Assembly: GCA_963575745.1 (NCBI GenBank)
Contig: CAUYUJ010016882.1
Coordinates: 620,969-684,968, forward strand
Direction of reading: 5' to 3'
Origin: Prorocentrum cordatum
Lineage: Eukaryota > Sar > Dinophyceae > Prorocentrales > Prorocentraceae
DNA: 64,000 nt
Shown: positions 1 to 9,530 of the stretch, one piece after another
Layout: every line of letters begins with the position of its first letter
Numbering within the stretch: the first letter of the stretch is position 1
Program-made: the position numbers and the translations under genes
Notes under the pieces: generated by a model
What the model saw: only the letters and a program-made list of their open reading frames with translations
Databases searched by the model: none
What the model was told of the DNA's origin: nothing

Positions 1-146
1 TGAGGCGGAGGACTGTCGGGTGGCGGCGGGCTGCCTGCCACCGACGGGAATCGTGAAATCGGATGTCGGGCTGAACAGCCCTGGCACTGCTGCGGAATAG
101 CAGCTTCCAGTCAGGCACGGAGGCGCGGAGCCCCAAGTGCAAGCAT

Positions 147-167
147 CTGGAGCCAAAATGGCTACGG
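147..167 (-). other. Relict dinoflagellate spliced leader (DinoSL)
   Basis: Read on the minus strand, these 21 bases match the conserved DinoSL (ending TTTTGGCTCAAG) at 20 of 21 positions; the one difference is near the 3' end. DinoSL is trans-spliced to mRNA 5' ends, so a genomic copy away from SL-RNA genes normally marks an mRNA that was reverse-transcribed and re-inserted. An ATG follows directly on the minus strand, but its frame stops after 11 codons, so the gene behind it is decayed or spliced, and it runs to the window edge. Bases 1-146 hold nothing else I recognise. Confidence 0.8.
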
Positions 168-173
168 AGGGGG

Positions 174-940
174 GCGGAGGAGGAGGAGGAGGAAGAGGAG
201 GAGGAGGAGGAGGAGGAGGAGGAGGAGGGGAGGGGGTGGGGGAGGAGGATGGAGGAGGAGGAGGAGGAGGAGGAGGAGGAGGAGGAGGAGGAAGAGAAGG
301 ATGATAAGGAGAACGACGAGAACGAGGAGGAGAAGGAGGAAGAGGAGGAAGAGGAGACGGAGGAGGTGGGGAGGAAGAGGAGGAGGAGGAGAGGCGGAGG
401 AGGAGGAGGAGGAAGGGGTGGCGGAGGAGGAGGGGGGCTCTGGAGTGGAAGGAGCGGGAGGACCAGGGGAAGCCGGAGGAGTGGACAGGAGGGGGGCGAC
501 AACGACCTAAGACCTGGAAAGTGGTGGCCCGCGCTTGGGCGAAAGCCCCAGTCTGCACGACGGGAGCGGAGCGCAGGTCCCAAACATGAGGACCACGCTG
601 CAGCAGCAGCAGCAGCAGAATTTCGAGACTCCGAACATGCTCCTATGGAAGAAGCAACACATCGAAGGAAGGAGAAGGAGGAGGAGGAGGAGGAGGAGGA
701 AGAGGAGGAGAGAGGAGGAGGAAGACGAGGAGGAGGAGGAGGAGGAGGAGGAGGAGGAGGAGGTAGAAGAGGTAGGAGAAGGAAGAGGAGGAGGAGGAGG
801 AGGAGGAGGAGGTAGGAGGAGGAGAAGAACAAAGAGGAGGAGGAGGAGGAGGAGGAGGAAGAGGAGGAGGAGGAGGTAGGAGAAGAAGGAGGAGGAGGAG
901 GAGGAGGAGGGGGATGAGGAGGAGCAGCAGACGCACGAGG
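174..940. repeat. GGA/GAA purine tract (triplet microsatellite)
   Basis: Almost uninterrupted GGA, GAA and GAG triplets, broken at about 420-660 by a short mixed stretch. The open frames across it (poly-Glu on plus, poly-Ser/Leu on minus) follow from the triplet period and are not taken as genes. Confidence 0.9.
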
Positions 941-1625
941 AGCAAACGCAGGGTAAAGAGAAGCACTTTCGTGGGCATCTGGGAGGTCCAGCACAACGCG
1001 ACGTCCAGCACCAGGCGACGTCAAGCATAAAGGACCTCGACCTCCCCCTGGGCGCTGCCAACTTCGTAACCGTTGCCACGTCCGTGCGGTCCTGGGTGAC
1101 GCCCTCCGCAGATCAAAATGAGGCCTCGAGCTCCACGCTGGCCACGAGCTGCGCACATTTCGCCACGTTCGTGCGCGTCTGGGAGGTCCAGCGGGACGAC
1201 GTCCTGTGCAGATCCAAAACGAGACCTCGCCTGGGAGGCCCACCAGAGGGACGCCAGGCGCAGGCCCCCGTACGAGACCTCGCCTTCCCTCAGGGCTGCC
1301 AACTAGGGAGCTGTCGCCACTGCCCTGCGTCTCCTCGGAGACCCAGCGGAGTGGCGTCCTGCCTCGCTCGCCCCAGGGGGGAGACCTTGCCCACCCCCCA
1401 GGGGCGCTGCCGACTGCGCGCCTGCCGCCATGCTCGTTGGTCCCGTGGAGGTCCTGCGGGGGTGCCAGCTTCGCGAGTGGCGCCGCTACGCCAGTGAGAC
1501 CCCCCCGAGAGGTCCAGCGGAGCTGCCAACCGCACAGCTGTCGCCACTTCCATGATCTCCTTGGGAGGTCCCGCGGTGAGGTGCTGCCTCACTCAGCTCG
1601 GCCGCGGGAAGCATGAAGCGCGGGC
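940..1625. repeat. Degenerate tandem repeat of roughly 100 bp
   Basis: About six diverged copies share the anchors GGGAGGTCCAGCG (near 982, 1180, 1337, 1446, 1508 and 1565) and GCTGCCAACT followed by GTCGCCAC. Spacing is irregular (55 to 200 bp), so the array is old. Bases 1626-2108 beyond it show no gene or repeat I can support. Confidence 0.55.
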
Positions 1626-2108
1626 CCCTCCCCCATGCAGCTTTCACAAGCAAATCGCATTCCGTGCCGTGCCATCATCCATTTTCACTTGATACGGTCA
1701 CGTGCTGCAGGTGCAAGTGGGTTGGGTACGCCACGGGGTAATATCGGAAGTGGCAACAACGTTGTTGATGCTATGATGTTGCTCTTAACCAGAACACTGG
1801 CATGCATTATATTGGTTGCAGACGTTGTGATGTTCCTACGTTTGGTCGTCGTACGAAGGGTGTTGTGTTCCGTGTTAGTCGAAGCCTTCTTACCCTCACT
1901 ACCGAACGGCATCATACGACGCGCAACCTGGCTCTGCGATACGGGCCTCAGGATGGGTTTCACAATGTCAGAGAACGCAGGGTCTCAGGGTAGGGGGCAT
2001 GCGGAATACGAGGTGAGAGAGTCTCGGGGGCTCGGAGCGGTCCCCCTGGCCGACGCAACGAAGGAGCTCGAGGGAGCTGGTGGGCATGAGGCATGGCCCC
2101 CTTCTCAC

Positions 2109-2393
2109 CTGAGTGCTGATCACCTTCATGCTGCCTATGGCGGCCACCACAGCATACACGACCAGCTGAACGAGGAGCATGGACTTGGTGGACATGCCCA
2201 GACACCTCTGAATCTGTGCGTAGCCCCAGATACCGGAAATCATAACGATCGGCAGGAGAAACGCGTACAGCAAGGAGTCGCTCAGCGTGGCCTCGAACTG
2301 GGACTCCAGGATCAGGGGGGCGATGGTGACGAGGGTGTTGTAGGCGTCGGAGTAGATGAAGTACGCGATCATGAAGAACAGCATGTTGCGGTA
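2109..2393 (-). CDS. Internal exon, Atg22/UMF1-like MFS transporter
   Basis: A phase-0 exon of exactly 95 codons, from YRNMLFFMIAYFIYSDAY to GSMKVISTQ. The acceptor is CTTGCAG just upstream (2394-2400) and the donor is CAG/GTGAGAAG (2104-2111). The block NMLFFMIAYFIYSDAYNTL followed by two more hydrophobic helices resembles the early transmembrane segments of the Atg22/vacuole-effluxer branch of the MFS, which exports amino acids across vacuolar membranes. An upstream exon may end at 2478 (GAG/GTGAGAC), giving an 84-nt intron at 2394-2477; its Pro-rich sequence is not diagnostic. No downstream exon was found, so the gene is partial here. Family assignment is from residue pattern only. Confidence 0.6.
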
Positions 2394-2650
2394 CTGCAAG
2401 ACGTGCGGGGGGCGGGCAAGGGGAGAAGGGTGGGCCCGGACGGAGGTGCGGCTCGTGCCGTGGGTCGAGGGTCTCACCTCGGCGGCGAGCCCCGGAGGAG
2501 GTGGGCAGGGGGGAGGGCCTCCTCGGAAGGCTCGGACGTCCCCTGGCCTTCGGGGAGAAGTTCTCTGGGCATTCCCAGGAGACACAGAACACTTCTCAGA
2601 GAGCGCGGGGGCTTCTGAAAGGTTCCACCACCTTCTGAGAAGGCCTTCTG

Positions 2651-2805
2651 TTAAGTCGGGCGTGTCCCCCTACAGGGGGGTTCTGGACGACAAATAACAC
2701 AAAAAATATCCCAGAACAATGCTCAAGCAATGCTCAGAATGGTCCCCAGACTATGTTTTGACTACTTTTCAAAATTCCTACTGTAGAGGGACAAGCCCGA
2801 CTTAA
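2651..2805. mobile_element. TTAA-ended MITE, copy A (155 bp)
   Basis: Starts TTAAGTCGGGCGTGTCCC and ends GGGACAAGCCCGACTTAA, giving terminal inverted repeats of about 18 bp, with a further CCCCTACAGGGG hairpin inside the left end. No coding capacity. A copy of identical 155-bp length lies at 52744-52898 and left ends lie at 37029 and 45321. TTAA at both ends suggests piggyBac-type target choice; a TA-duplicating family is also possible. Confidence 0.8.
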
Positions 2806-2939
2806 GCCTTCTGTCTCCTTCTCATCCCTCCCCCTCGCTCTCCGCCGATGGCCGTGAGAAAACTTGGGCACGACGGGCTCGCCCCCCTCTCGCTCCTCCC
2901 TCCTCCTGTGATGGCCCCAAGAGTGCCCTGAACGCAACA

Positions 2940-3206
2940 CATGCAGGCAACCTCCTCCTGCTCCTCCTCCTCCTCCTCCTCCTCCTGTTCGTACGTGTAT
3001 GCTTCGTCTTCTTGCTATTATTCCTCTTATTGCTATTCTTATTCCCCATATCCGAAGGATGGGATTCTTGTTATTATCAGACCACGCCGGACCACCCATA
3101 CCATGATGACCATGGCATGGTGAGAGCATGATCTGAGTATGATGGCGATGGTGAATGATGGATGAGTATGATGATGGTGCTGATGATGAAGATGATGATG
3201 ATGATG

Positions 3207-3282
<76 letters not shown>

Positions 3283-3290
3283 AAGCAGAT
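2940..3290. repeat. CTC and GAT triplet microsatellites
   Basis: A CTC run near 2955-2990, mixed CTT/ATT sequence, then nearly pure GAT triplets from about 3155 to 3282 (poly-His, -Ile or -Met depending on frame). No gene. Confidence 0.9.
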
Positions 3291-3293
3291 GAT

Positions 3294-3660
3294 GAGGATG
3301 TCTCGAGCGGCTCGCTGGTTTTAACACTCCTACGGGGGGGCCGCCAGGGGTATTGCACGGCCTCCGTTCGCGCCCAAATAGTGGGGATGTGTCAGGCGGT
3401 TTGCCTGTGTTGGTCAACAACATCCCCCGTTTTCGGAGCAGAATTTGAGGATGTCTCGTGTGAGGCGCCTCCTGGGGGGGGGGCACCAGGGGTATTGCAC
3501 GGCCTCCGTTCGCGCCCAAGTGGCGGGGATGTCTCAGGCGGTTTGCCTGTGCTGGTCCCCAACATCCGCCGCTTTCGGAGCAATTTTGGAGGATGTCTCG
3601 AGCGAGGCGCTCATGTTCGCCCCCCAGGGGGCCATATGTTGAGGATGTCTCGATCGGTTC
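3294..3660. repeat. Tandem repeat of about 150 bp
   Basis: The word GAGGATGTCTCG opens copies at 3294, 3447, 3589 and 3641 (spacings 153, 142 and 52). Each full copy carries AGGGGTATTGCACGGCCTCC and GGTTTGCCTGTG. The last copy is truncated and runs into the GGAGGCC minisatellite. Confidence 0.8.
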
Positions 3661-3699
3661 GCCTGTTTTGGTGGCCAGACTCGTGGGCACAGATTCTCC

Positions 3700-3960
3700 C
3701 CAGGATGCCACAGGAGGCTCCAGCAGGCTTCAGGAGGCCCCAGGAGGCCACATGAGGTCCCAGGAGGCATCAGGAGGCCACGGAAAGATTCAAGAGGCCA
3801 CAGGATGTCCCAAGAGGTTCCAGGAGGCCCCAGGAAGCTCCAGGAGGCCTCAGGAAGCAACAGGAAGCCCCAGGAGGTCACAGGAAGCGCCAGGAGGCCC
3901 AGGCAACAAGAGGCCCCGAGAGGCCCCAGGAGCAGGAGGCCTCAGAAGGCAACAGGAGTG
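3700..3960. repeat. CAGGAGGCCC minisatellite, block 1
   Basis: Variants of a 9 to 12 bp unit around CAGGAGGCCC in tandem; it translates as runs of RRPQEAPG-like residues, not accepted as a gene. The same unit returns at 4240-4410 and a related CCAAGAGGCC unit fills 45.5-49.2 kb. Confidence 0.8.
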
Positions 3961-4240
3961 GTTCCAATCCCATGTGTTTTACGTATGTTCCTATGTACTG
4001 GGCCTCACCTGGAGCACGAATCCGTGATGTGATACGTATGTTTCTATAGATTGTCCTTATCCTGTATATACAATCCTAACTGGTGTACGTCTGCTCCTAT
4101 AGATTGGGCCTCCCCTGGGGCACGAGTCCTTCGTGCTTTACGCGTGCTCCTATAGACTGCACTTCTCCTGTGGCTCCAATCCGCAATGTTTTATGTACGT
4201 CTGTTCCTATAGATCAGGCTTCTCCTGAGGCACGAATCCT
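3961..4240. repeat. About 60-bp repeat, four to five copies
   Basis: Copies share ACGTATGTTCCTATAGATTG followed by GGCCTCNCCTGGGGCACGAATCC, near 3975, 4035, 4085, 4145 and 4195. It sits between two blocks of the CAGGAGGCCC minisatellite. Confidence 0.65.
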
Positions 4241-4410
4241 CCCTAGGAGGTCCCAGGAGGCTCCATGAGGCTCCAGGAGGCTACGCGAGGCTCCAGGAGG
4301 CCTCAGGAGGCCACTCGAAGCCCCAAGAGGCCCCAGGAGGCCCCAAGAGGCTCCTCGAGGCCCTAGGAAGGCCCAGGAGGTTTCTGGAGGCCCCAGGAGG
4401 CCCCAAGCTC
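4240..4410. repeat. CAGGAGGCCC minisatellite, block 2
   Basis: Continuation of the 9-12 bp unit of 3700-3960 after the 60-bp repeat block. The following bases 4411-4560 show nothing recognisable. Confidence 0.75.
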
Positions 4411-4559
4411 ATGCGCAGAGACGCGCTCGTACTACCGAGACTCATTCACGCTCCAATCCGTTCTAAATTAGTTTCATGACGAGACCGTCACCACTCACGG
4501 CGGACAGGTCCATGCGAATATATGCACATATGGGGAGCCCCACGCAGTGAATAATAACA

Positions 4560-4730
4560 ACAATTATGTATTAGTAGTACTACTAGTCTGATCAGTATCA
4601 TTGTTATTGGTATTATTAGTATTATCAGTACTACGGATCTTGGTAGTACTATTGTTGTCCGCATACTGAATAGCAGTAGCGTTAGAAGCATGATGATGTT
4701 TATTATTAGTATTAGTAGTCTTCCTTTTAC

Positions 4731-4782
<52 letters not shown>

Positions 4783-4860
4783 CGTAGTAGTACGATTAGT
4801 CATATTATTATTAACAATATTATTAATATGATGATGTTGCTGTTGTTGTTGGACCCTCTC
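4560..4860. repeat. ATT/TAG triplet-rich tract
   Basis: AT-rich triplets with a pure TAG run at about 4731-4780. It stands out from the GC-rich surroundings. No gene. Confidence 0.85.
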
Positions 4861-5019
4861 TCTCTCATGTGAATATTAAAATAATAAGTATTACTGATCC
4901 TCCCTCACCCGAGCATACGATGTTTCTCAATCAAGATGTGCCCCTCGACGATAGGCTCAAGACAAGATGCCTTGACACGAATGGCCTCCGCACCAGTCTT
5001 GAAGGCCCAGCGGTCAGCA

Positions 5020-5049
5020 GCGGCCCTCCTGTTCCTCCTCCTGCTCATC

Positions 5050-5091
<42 letters not shown>

Positions 5092-5380
5092 CTCCTCATC
5101 CTCCTCCTCCTCCTCCTACGCCTGCTCCTCCTCCTCCTCCTCCCGCTCCTGCCCGCCCGTGTTCCCTCCTCCAGCCATCGCCCTCGGCGCCCCGCCGGCC
5201 TCAGACCACCCCCCCCGCTCCCAAGGTCCCACACGACGGCGGGCGCAGGTGTGGCAGGACACACCGTTGGCGGCCGGACGGGCGGCAATGGAGAAGGGGG
5301 TGGGGAGGAGGAGGCGGAGGAGGAGGAGGCGGATGAGGAGGAGGCGACAGAGGAGGAGGAGGAGGAGCACCGTTCTTTAT
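5020..5380. repeat. CTC tract facing a GGA tract
   Basis: A CTC/CTT tract (5035-5150) followed after about 150 bp by a GGA/GAG tract (5297-5370). The two could pair as long inverted arms, but low complexity alone explains this. Confidence 0.7.
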
Positions 5381-5572
5381 TTCGCCGGGCCAAGATCAGA
5401 TCACTGATGGCCGGTTTCTTATCGTATTGGCGAATTTTTGTCCACAGCCCGCGCCGCCTCCTCTAAGGCGAGCGCCTCCCCTGTAAAAAAAAGAAACTGG
5501 ATCGCTGATGAACGTGCCGGCTATAATAAGATGACGGGGACCGTTCGGGGGCCACCTGTCTTCGTTCCTTAC

Positions 5573-5687
5573 CCCCCCCCGGGATGTAGCGCAGCGTGTC
5601 GTACGTCTGGACCCAGCCGAAGCACAGCATGTTCGCGTCGGGGTCCATCGGCGGACCGGGCCGCTGCCCCAGATTCGCGAAGCAGAC
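5573..5687 (-). CDS. Putative internal exon of unknown gene
   Basis: A 115-nt open segment on the minus strand is framed by a good acceptor (CTCGGGCAG ending at 5688) and a donor G/GTAAGGAACG (donor bases 5572-5571). It encodes 38 codons including MLCFGWVQTYDTLRYIPGG. The peptide is compositionally normal, unlike nearby frames, but I do not recognise it. Bases 5690-6240 may hold further exons of the same minus-strand gene; none could be fixed. Confidence 0.4.
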
Positions 5688-6244
5688 CTGCCCGAGGACG
5701 CGGGGGCGAAGTCGTGCGACCGCTGACCAGGGCGGGGAATCGGAGACAGGCGGAAGCATAGCATGAATAAGGGTGGCTCCGAGCCCGAAGGCGCTCCGAG
5801 CCCTGGTGCGGCCACGCAGATGAGGCGAGGCTACGCGCATCAGATATGCCATCTCGAAAGCGGGGTACGAGGATCTGGGTGGACAAAGGTGGACGCGGAA
5901 GGGAATGAGCACAGGGAGGGACACTGACATGGGACTGCCGCAGGGTTTCCCTGGCCTAGGCTCCGAAGTCGTGGCAACAAGACAATAACGTCGTGCAGCA
6001 TCGTGGCCGTAGCTGCCAGCCCTACGTGCACGCGCGCGAATGATCGAGCCGCACCGATCCGTGAGAGTCCAGGGGCCCGGGCACGGGGCAGAGGCACACG
6101 TCGGAGTCCTGCTACGAAGCTGTCCGAGAAACAAATGCGGCAAAAGATCGGCTCTCAGAAGTCCGCGCGAACCTCCGAAGGTGTACTCCCAATGATCATA
6201 TATCGTTGGGTCTTCGCCTTGAATCCGCAGCGTCGCGCGTGTCG

Positions 6245-6313
6245 CCTCTCCTCCTCCTTCTGCTCCTCCTCCTCCTCCTTCGCCTCCTCCTCATCATCAT
6301 CCTCCTCCGTCTC
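6245..6313. repeat. CTC tract at edge of assembly gap
   Basis: CTC/CTT triplets run directly into the unsequenced gap, which probably stopped the assembly here. Confidence 0.8.
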
Positions 6314-6413
6314 NNNNNNNNNNNNNNNNNNNNNNNNNNNNNNNNNNNNNNNNNNNNNNNNNNNNNNNNNNNNNNNNNNNNNNNNNNNNNNNNNNNNNNN
6401 NNNNNNNNNNNNN
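6314..6413. other. Assembly gap (100 N)
   Basis: Exactly 100 unknown bases, probably a fixed-size placeholder rather than a measured length. It cuts off the 3' part of the minus-strand transposase-like gene. Confidence 1.
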
Positions 6414-7569
6414 AACTCCATTGCATCACACAAACACTTGAACTGCGCATGCCCTAAAAGTGCTTTTACTTCTCTGTCGAATATACCAGACACAAAATAA
6501 ATATGCATCCAGTCAAAGCAAATGAATGACGCAGGGAGATATCGCAAACCTGGGTCCATCGCTATGCGTTCGGGGTGGAAGTTCCATCCGTTGTGCTGTG
6601 TGATGGTCGTGTACTGCCCCTCTGAAAACTCCCCCCGCTGATATTTATCCCAATCGGGCCGAAGTCGTTCCAGGATCGCGATGATTGTCGCGTCATCGTT
6701 TCTGCGTATCTTTGACGCATCCAAGCACGCGTCTGTCACAAAGAAACCAGATACATCATATGTCAAATAATCAAACTTCCTATTCAAGACGTTGCGACAT
6801 AACGCACAGGGTTTGGAACCAGCGTGCCCTTTGTTCATGTGTAGTTCCCGCAATGCCTCTTCGTCCCCTATGACGCACGACAGCTTCGCGACGATCGTCG
6901 CGTGCGACGTTGCGTCGCCGTTCTCTGACACGTCTAATGTAACACCGCTCGTCTCAAAATTGAAACCACCAGCAGAATTAAAAACACTTCTTTGAGGGTC
7001 ATCTTGATGCACTGCCCGATGCCACCTGGGATGCTTTTTATTTTTGCGCACCGCGCAGTGCTAAGCGTGAACCACGCATCTTCGTTACCCAAGGACTCGT
7101 CGAACTCAGCGAACGACCAGTAAACAGCATCACCCCCCCGATAATCTTTTCCCTTCGCCGGGGGGTCTCGCGGTGAAATACCATCGAAATATAAAATGAT
7201 GTGCCGCGGCGACGCCAGGCTGCATGGGTGCCCCTGAAGTGAGCGGCGAAACATCTCCCTGACTGGAGCGCTAGCCTTGCAGCAGGAATACAAAAATGGC
7301 CCAGGACAGCACACCCAGTTCTCGAAAGTTCTACCACTGACTAAAGGCGTGTCTATGCAACGCAAGACGTTCCCATATGCGTTCGACTCTTTGGCAATGA
7401 TGTTTTCGTTTGCCTTGTATTGTGAGCTCCGTGAAATATTGTCGGGCAACCCATGGTCTCGCACATAGTTTAGGACACCCGACAGAGCACGCTGTGACAT
7501 GTATGAGCCCCTGTGGAGCTCCACCAGCGCCTCATCCGCCTTGCGTTTCCTGGCGGCGGACGCGGCCAT
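6414..7569 (-). pseudogene. Transposase-like gene, TNP2/KDZ style, frameshifted, cut by gap
   Basis: Reading on minus from ATG at 7569 (MAASAARKRKADEALVELHR), one frame runs to about 6985 and continues one frame over to the gap. Visible blocks are ILYFDGISPRDPP (a possible acidic catalytic segment), a short FHE-like region near AVYWSFAEFDE, then GHAGSKPCALCRNV, a Cys pair in a Gly-His-x-Gly context as in zinc modules of TNP2 and KDZ transposases. The break is a single-base shift at a run of five T (plus 6980-6984), which could be decay, homopolymer error or recoding. A relict DinoSL ends two bases before the ATG, implying passage through a processed mRNA, and the part seen has no intron. Family assignment is by resemblance only. 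Confidence 0.55.
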
Positions 7570-7571
7570 GG

Positions 7572-7592
7572 TTTCAGCCCAAATGGCTACAG
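7572..7592 (-). other. Relict DinoSL directly before a start codon
   Basis: On the minus strand, 17 of 21 positions match DinoSL, core TAGCCATTTGGGCT. The ATG of the transposase-like gene follows after two bases. The 9510-9530 relict has the same T-to-G change in the middle of the leader. Confidence 0.65.
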
Positions 7593-7639
7593 ACTCGATA
7601 ACGATGCCAATGCGCATCATAGGATGCATGCGTCGCGTT

Positions 7640-7860
7640 ATGGTAGGGGCACGCTGCATGATGCATCTGATTGCAGCGAGGCGATAGATCACAACAGAAG
7701 TGCACGTTGCATATCGATGCATATGGCATGATACGACGTCGCATCAGAAGGACATGTAGGTGCATAGTGATGCATACGAAGTGCGACGGTAGCTCGCAAG
7801 AGAAAGGAGTGTTGCATATTGATGCATGCGACTTGCGATGAAAAGATCGCAACAGACTTG
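7640..7860. repeat. ATGCAT-rich direct repeats
   Basis: GTTGCATATCGATGCAT (about 7705) recurs as GTTGCATATTGATGCATGCG (about 7813), with GATCACAACAG/GATCGCAACAG beside them and several further TGCAT words. It lies in the 5' flank of the transposase-like gene and may be its terminal repeats or a promoter region; no boundary could be fixed. Confidence 0.4.
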
Positions 7861-8009
7861 TGTTTTAGACATCATGGTGCAACGTCATACAAGCAAGAGA
7901 GAGTTCGTCGATGTGCGCCGCCCACCGCCGCGCTGCAGCTGCGATGCGAGCTCCCAGCCCTGCTGGTCCTCAACAACCCCCTGGTCATCCCCCTCCCCGC
8001 GTCGAGCAC

Positions 8010-9416
8010 CTAACACTTGGCGTCGATCCACGCCAGCGCCGCGCTCCAAGCCTCAATGCGATTCATCGTCGCATTGCGGTCGAAGCGGACGCGGCGACCT
8101 GCCCTCCCCACAACGGCCCTGAACACCTTCTGTGAAGGCTTGTAGATCACGTAGCCGCACCTGTACGGCGCGTTGCACTCGCACGTCGGCGGCTTGGGCA
8201 GCTCGGCGGGCTTTGGCACGGCAGCCGCGGGTCGCCGCATGGCAGGGGGCCGCGCCTTCTTCATTGGCACAGCCCCCTCGGCGTCTTCGACGCCTGCCCC
8301 GCCCCCGGCGTCACCGACGCCTTCGCCGGCCGCGGAGGGGCGCTTCCTCGCCTTGGCGGTCTTGGCCTTCTTGGCGAGGAGCGCCCTGAGCTTCTCCTCC
8401 TCGTCGGTCAGGTATGGCTCGGGCTCATCATCGCGCGGCTCATCGCGCGGCTCCTCGCGCGGCGGAAGCTTCGGCTCCTGCTGCGGCTCCTCGCGCGGCG
8501 GGAGCTTTGGCTTCGGGGGCTCCAGCTCCACGCGCGGCTGCGCAGGCGGCTCGGGCGGCCTGAGAGCCGCGGCCGCCGAGTTGGCGAAGAGCGCCGCGCG
8601 CAGCGGTGCACCGAACAGGGCCTGCATGACTTGCAACTGCCCGCCAGCCGTAGGGTCTGGGGCTGTCATTGGGGGCGCTGCAGCTGCAAGCGAGGTCTTC
8701 GCCGCGCAACGCCTGCTCGACTTCCTCACGTAGTCTGGCGCGTCCGTCTGGATCTCCTCCAAGGCGGGCCCATCGTCCTTGTAAGCTGATTTCCACCACG
8801 GCTCAGCCGACATGTCCTCGATGCGGTCGAAGTTCCACACCGTGGCGTACCCAAGCGTGGACCAACCCTTGCACGTGATGGACTTGGAGATGGCACCCTT
8901 CACCTCTCCGTGGGGCCTGAGCCAATCGCCCCCATGCCCCTTGCCGCTGCCCCACGCCACGAGCGCGGCCATCTTGCCCTTGGAGCTCTCGGAGAGCGTG
9001 TGGGCGCCGATCAGCTTGCTCCGAGCGGCGACCAGGCGTATGCACGCCTTCTCACTCAGGTCGCCGCTCTTCAGCGATTTGATCTCGCTCGCCGTGAAGA
9101 CCCTCGATGCAATGCTAATCTCTTGCCATTGCTGGGATCCGCCTGGCATTGACAACATGCCTGTCTTGGTCCCGACGCTCTGGCACAAGCGTGCGATGTT
9201 CTCTTGAGTCCAAGTGTTCAGCGAGTGCTCCCTGATTGTTTTCACCAAGGCTGTCGCCTCGTCAGTACTGATCTGTGACAGGTTGTTGATCTTCATGAGG
9301 AAGCTGTCGTACTGGTGCTGGGCCACGGCTGATGGGCACAGGCCACATGCGATTTGTGTCGATACCCACTCTGACATGTGCTGCAGTTCCGCGCGGAGGT
9401 TCGGAACCGTCGTCAT
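8010..9416 (-). CDS. Intact 468-aa protein of unknown function
   Basis: An uninterrupted minus-strand frame with ordinary composition, so very likely a real intronless gene. Residues 1-240 look globular (QHMSEWVSTQIACGL; EKACIRLVAARSKLIGAHTL; KSITCKGWSTLGYATVWNFD). Residues 240-390 are a disordered Ala/Pro/Glu/Lys-rich linker with repeated PPREEP and a basic KKAKTAKARKRPS patch, possibly nuclear targeting. The last 60 residues hold CECNAPYRCGYVIYKPSQKVF and an Arg-rich tail ending WIDAKC, perhaps a small metal-binding or nucleic-acid module. The start codon sits in a hairpin loop (9391-9442) and a relict DinoSL lies about 95 bp upstream, so a retroposed origin is likely. I do not recognise the family. 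Confidence 0.75.
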   Translation of the reverse strand: MTTVPNLRAELQHMSEWVSTQIACGLCPSAVAQHQYDSFLMKINNLSQISTDEATALVKTIREHSLNTWTQENIARLCQSVGTKTGMLSMPGGSQQWQEISIASRVFTASEIKSLKSGDLSEKACIRLVAARSKLIGAHTLSESSKGKMAALVAWGSGKGHGGDWLRPHGEVKGAISKSITCKGWSTLGYATVWNFDRIEDMSAEPWWKSAYKDDGPALEEIQTDAPDYVRKSSRRCAAKTSLAAAAPPMTAPDPTAGGQLQVMQALFGAPLRAALFANSAAAALRPPEPPAQPRVELEPPKPKLPPREEPQQEPKLPPREEPRDEPRDDEPEPYLTDEEEKLRALLAKKAKTAKARKRPSAAGEGVGDAGGGAGVEDAEGAVPMKKARPPAMRRPAAAVPKPAELPKPPTCECNAPYRCGYVIYKPSQKVFRAVVGRAGRRVRFDRNATMNRIEAWSAALAWIDAKC

Positions 9417-9442
9417 AAGACGACAGTTCCGAACCTTCGCGC
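9391..9442 (-). promoter_or_regulatory. 24-bp hairpin with the start codon in its loop
   Basis: The arms 9391-9414 and 9419-9442 are reverse complements at 22 of 24 positions, around a four-base centre. In the minus-strand transcript one of the two exceptions becomes a G-U pair, leaving one mismatch. The loop is UUAU, so the AUG of the 468-aa gene (9416-9414) starts in the loop, and codons 2-9 form the 3' arm. Such a structure should hinder initiation unless it is melted or acted on by a factor. Confidence 0.8.
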
Positions 9443-9509
9443 CTCGCGCCTCGCGATAGGTCGCGCCTCGCGAAAGATCGCGCCTCGCGGCAGATCGCGA
9501 TCGATCGCG
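9440..9509. repeat. TCGCGCCTCGCG short repeat
   Basis: Three or four copies of TCGCGCCTCGCG followed by AAGATCGCG-like words, ending in overlapping GATCGCGATC palindromes. It lies in the 5' leader region of the 468-aa gene. Bases 9540-9890 beyond are without recognisable features. Confidence 0.65.
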
Positions 9510-9530
9510 ATCGAGCCCAAATGGCTATGC
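9510..9530 (-). other. Relict DinoSL upstream of the 468-aa gene
   Basis: On minus, 16 of 21 positions match DinoSL with an intact AGCCATTTGGGCTC core, sharing its internal T-to-G change with the relict at 7572-7592. More decayed than the copy at 147-167. Confidence 0.5.

Noticed and set aside
249-1079. Poly-Glu and poly-Ser/Leu proteins
   Set aside because: They are translations of GGA/GAA triplet repeats, open in several frames on both strands.
8402-8530. Independent plus-strand Gly/Ser-rich gene opposite the 468-aa gene
   Set aside because: Shadow of the PPREEP linker region on minus.
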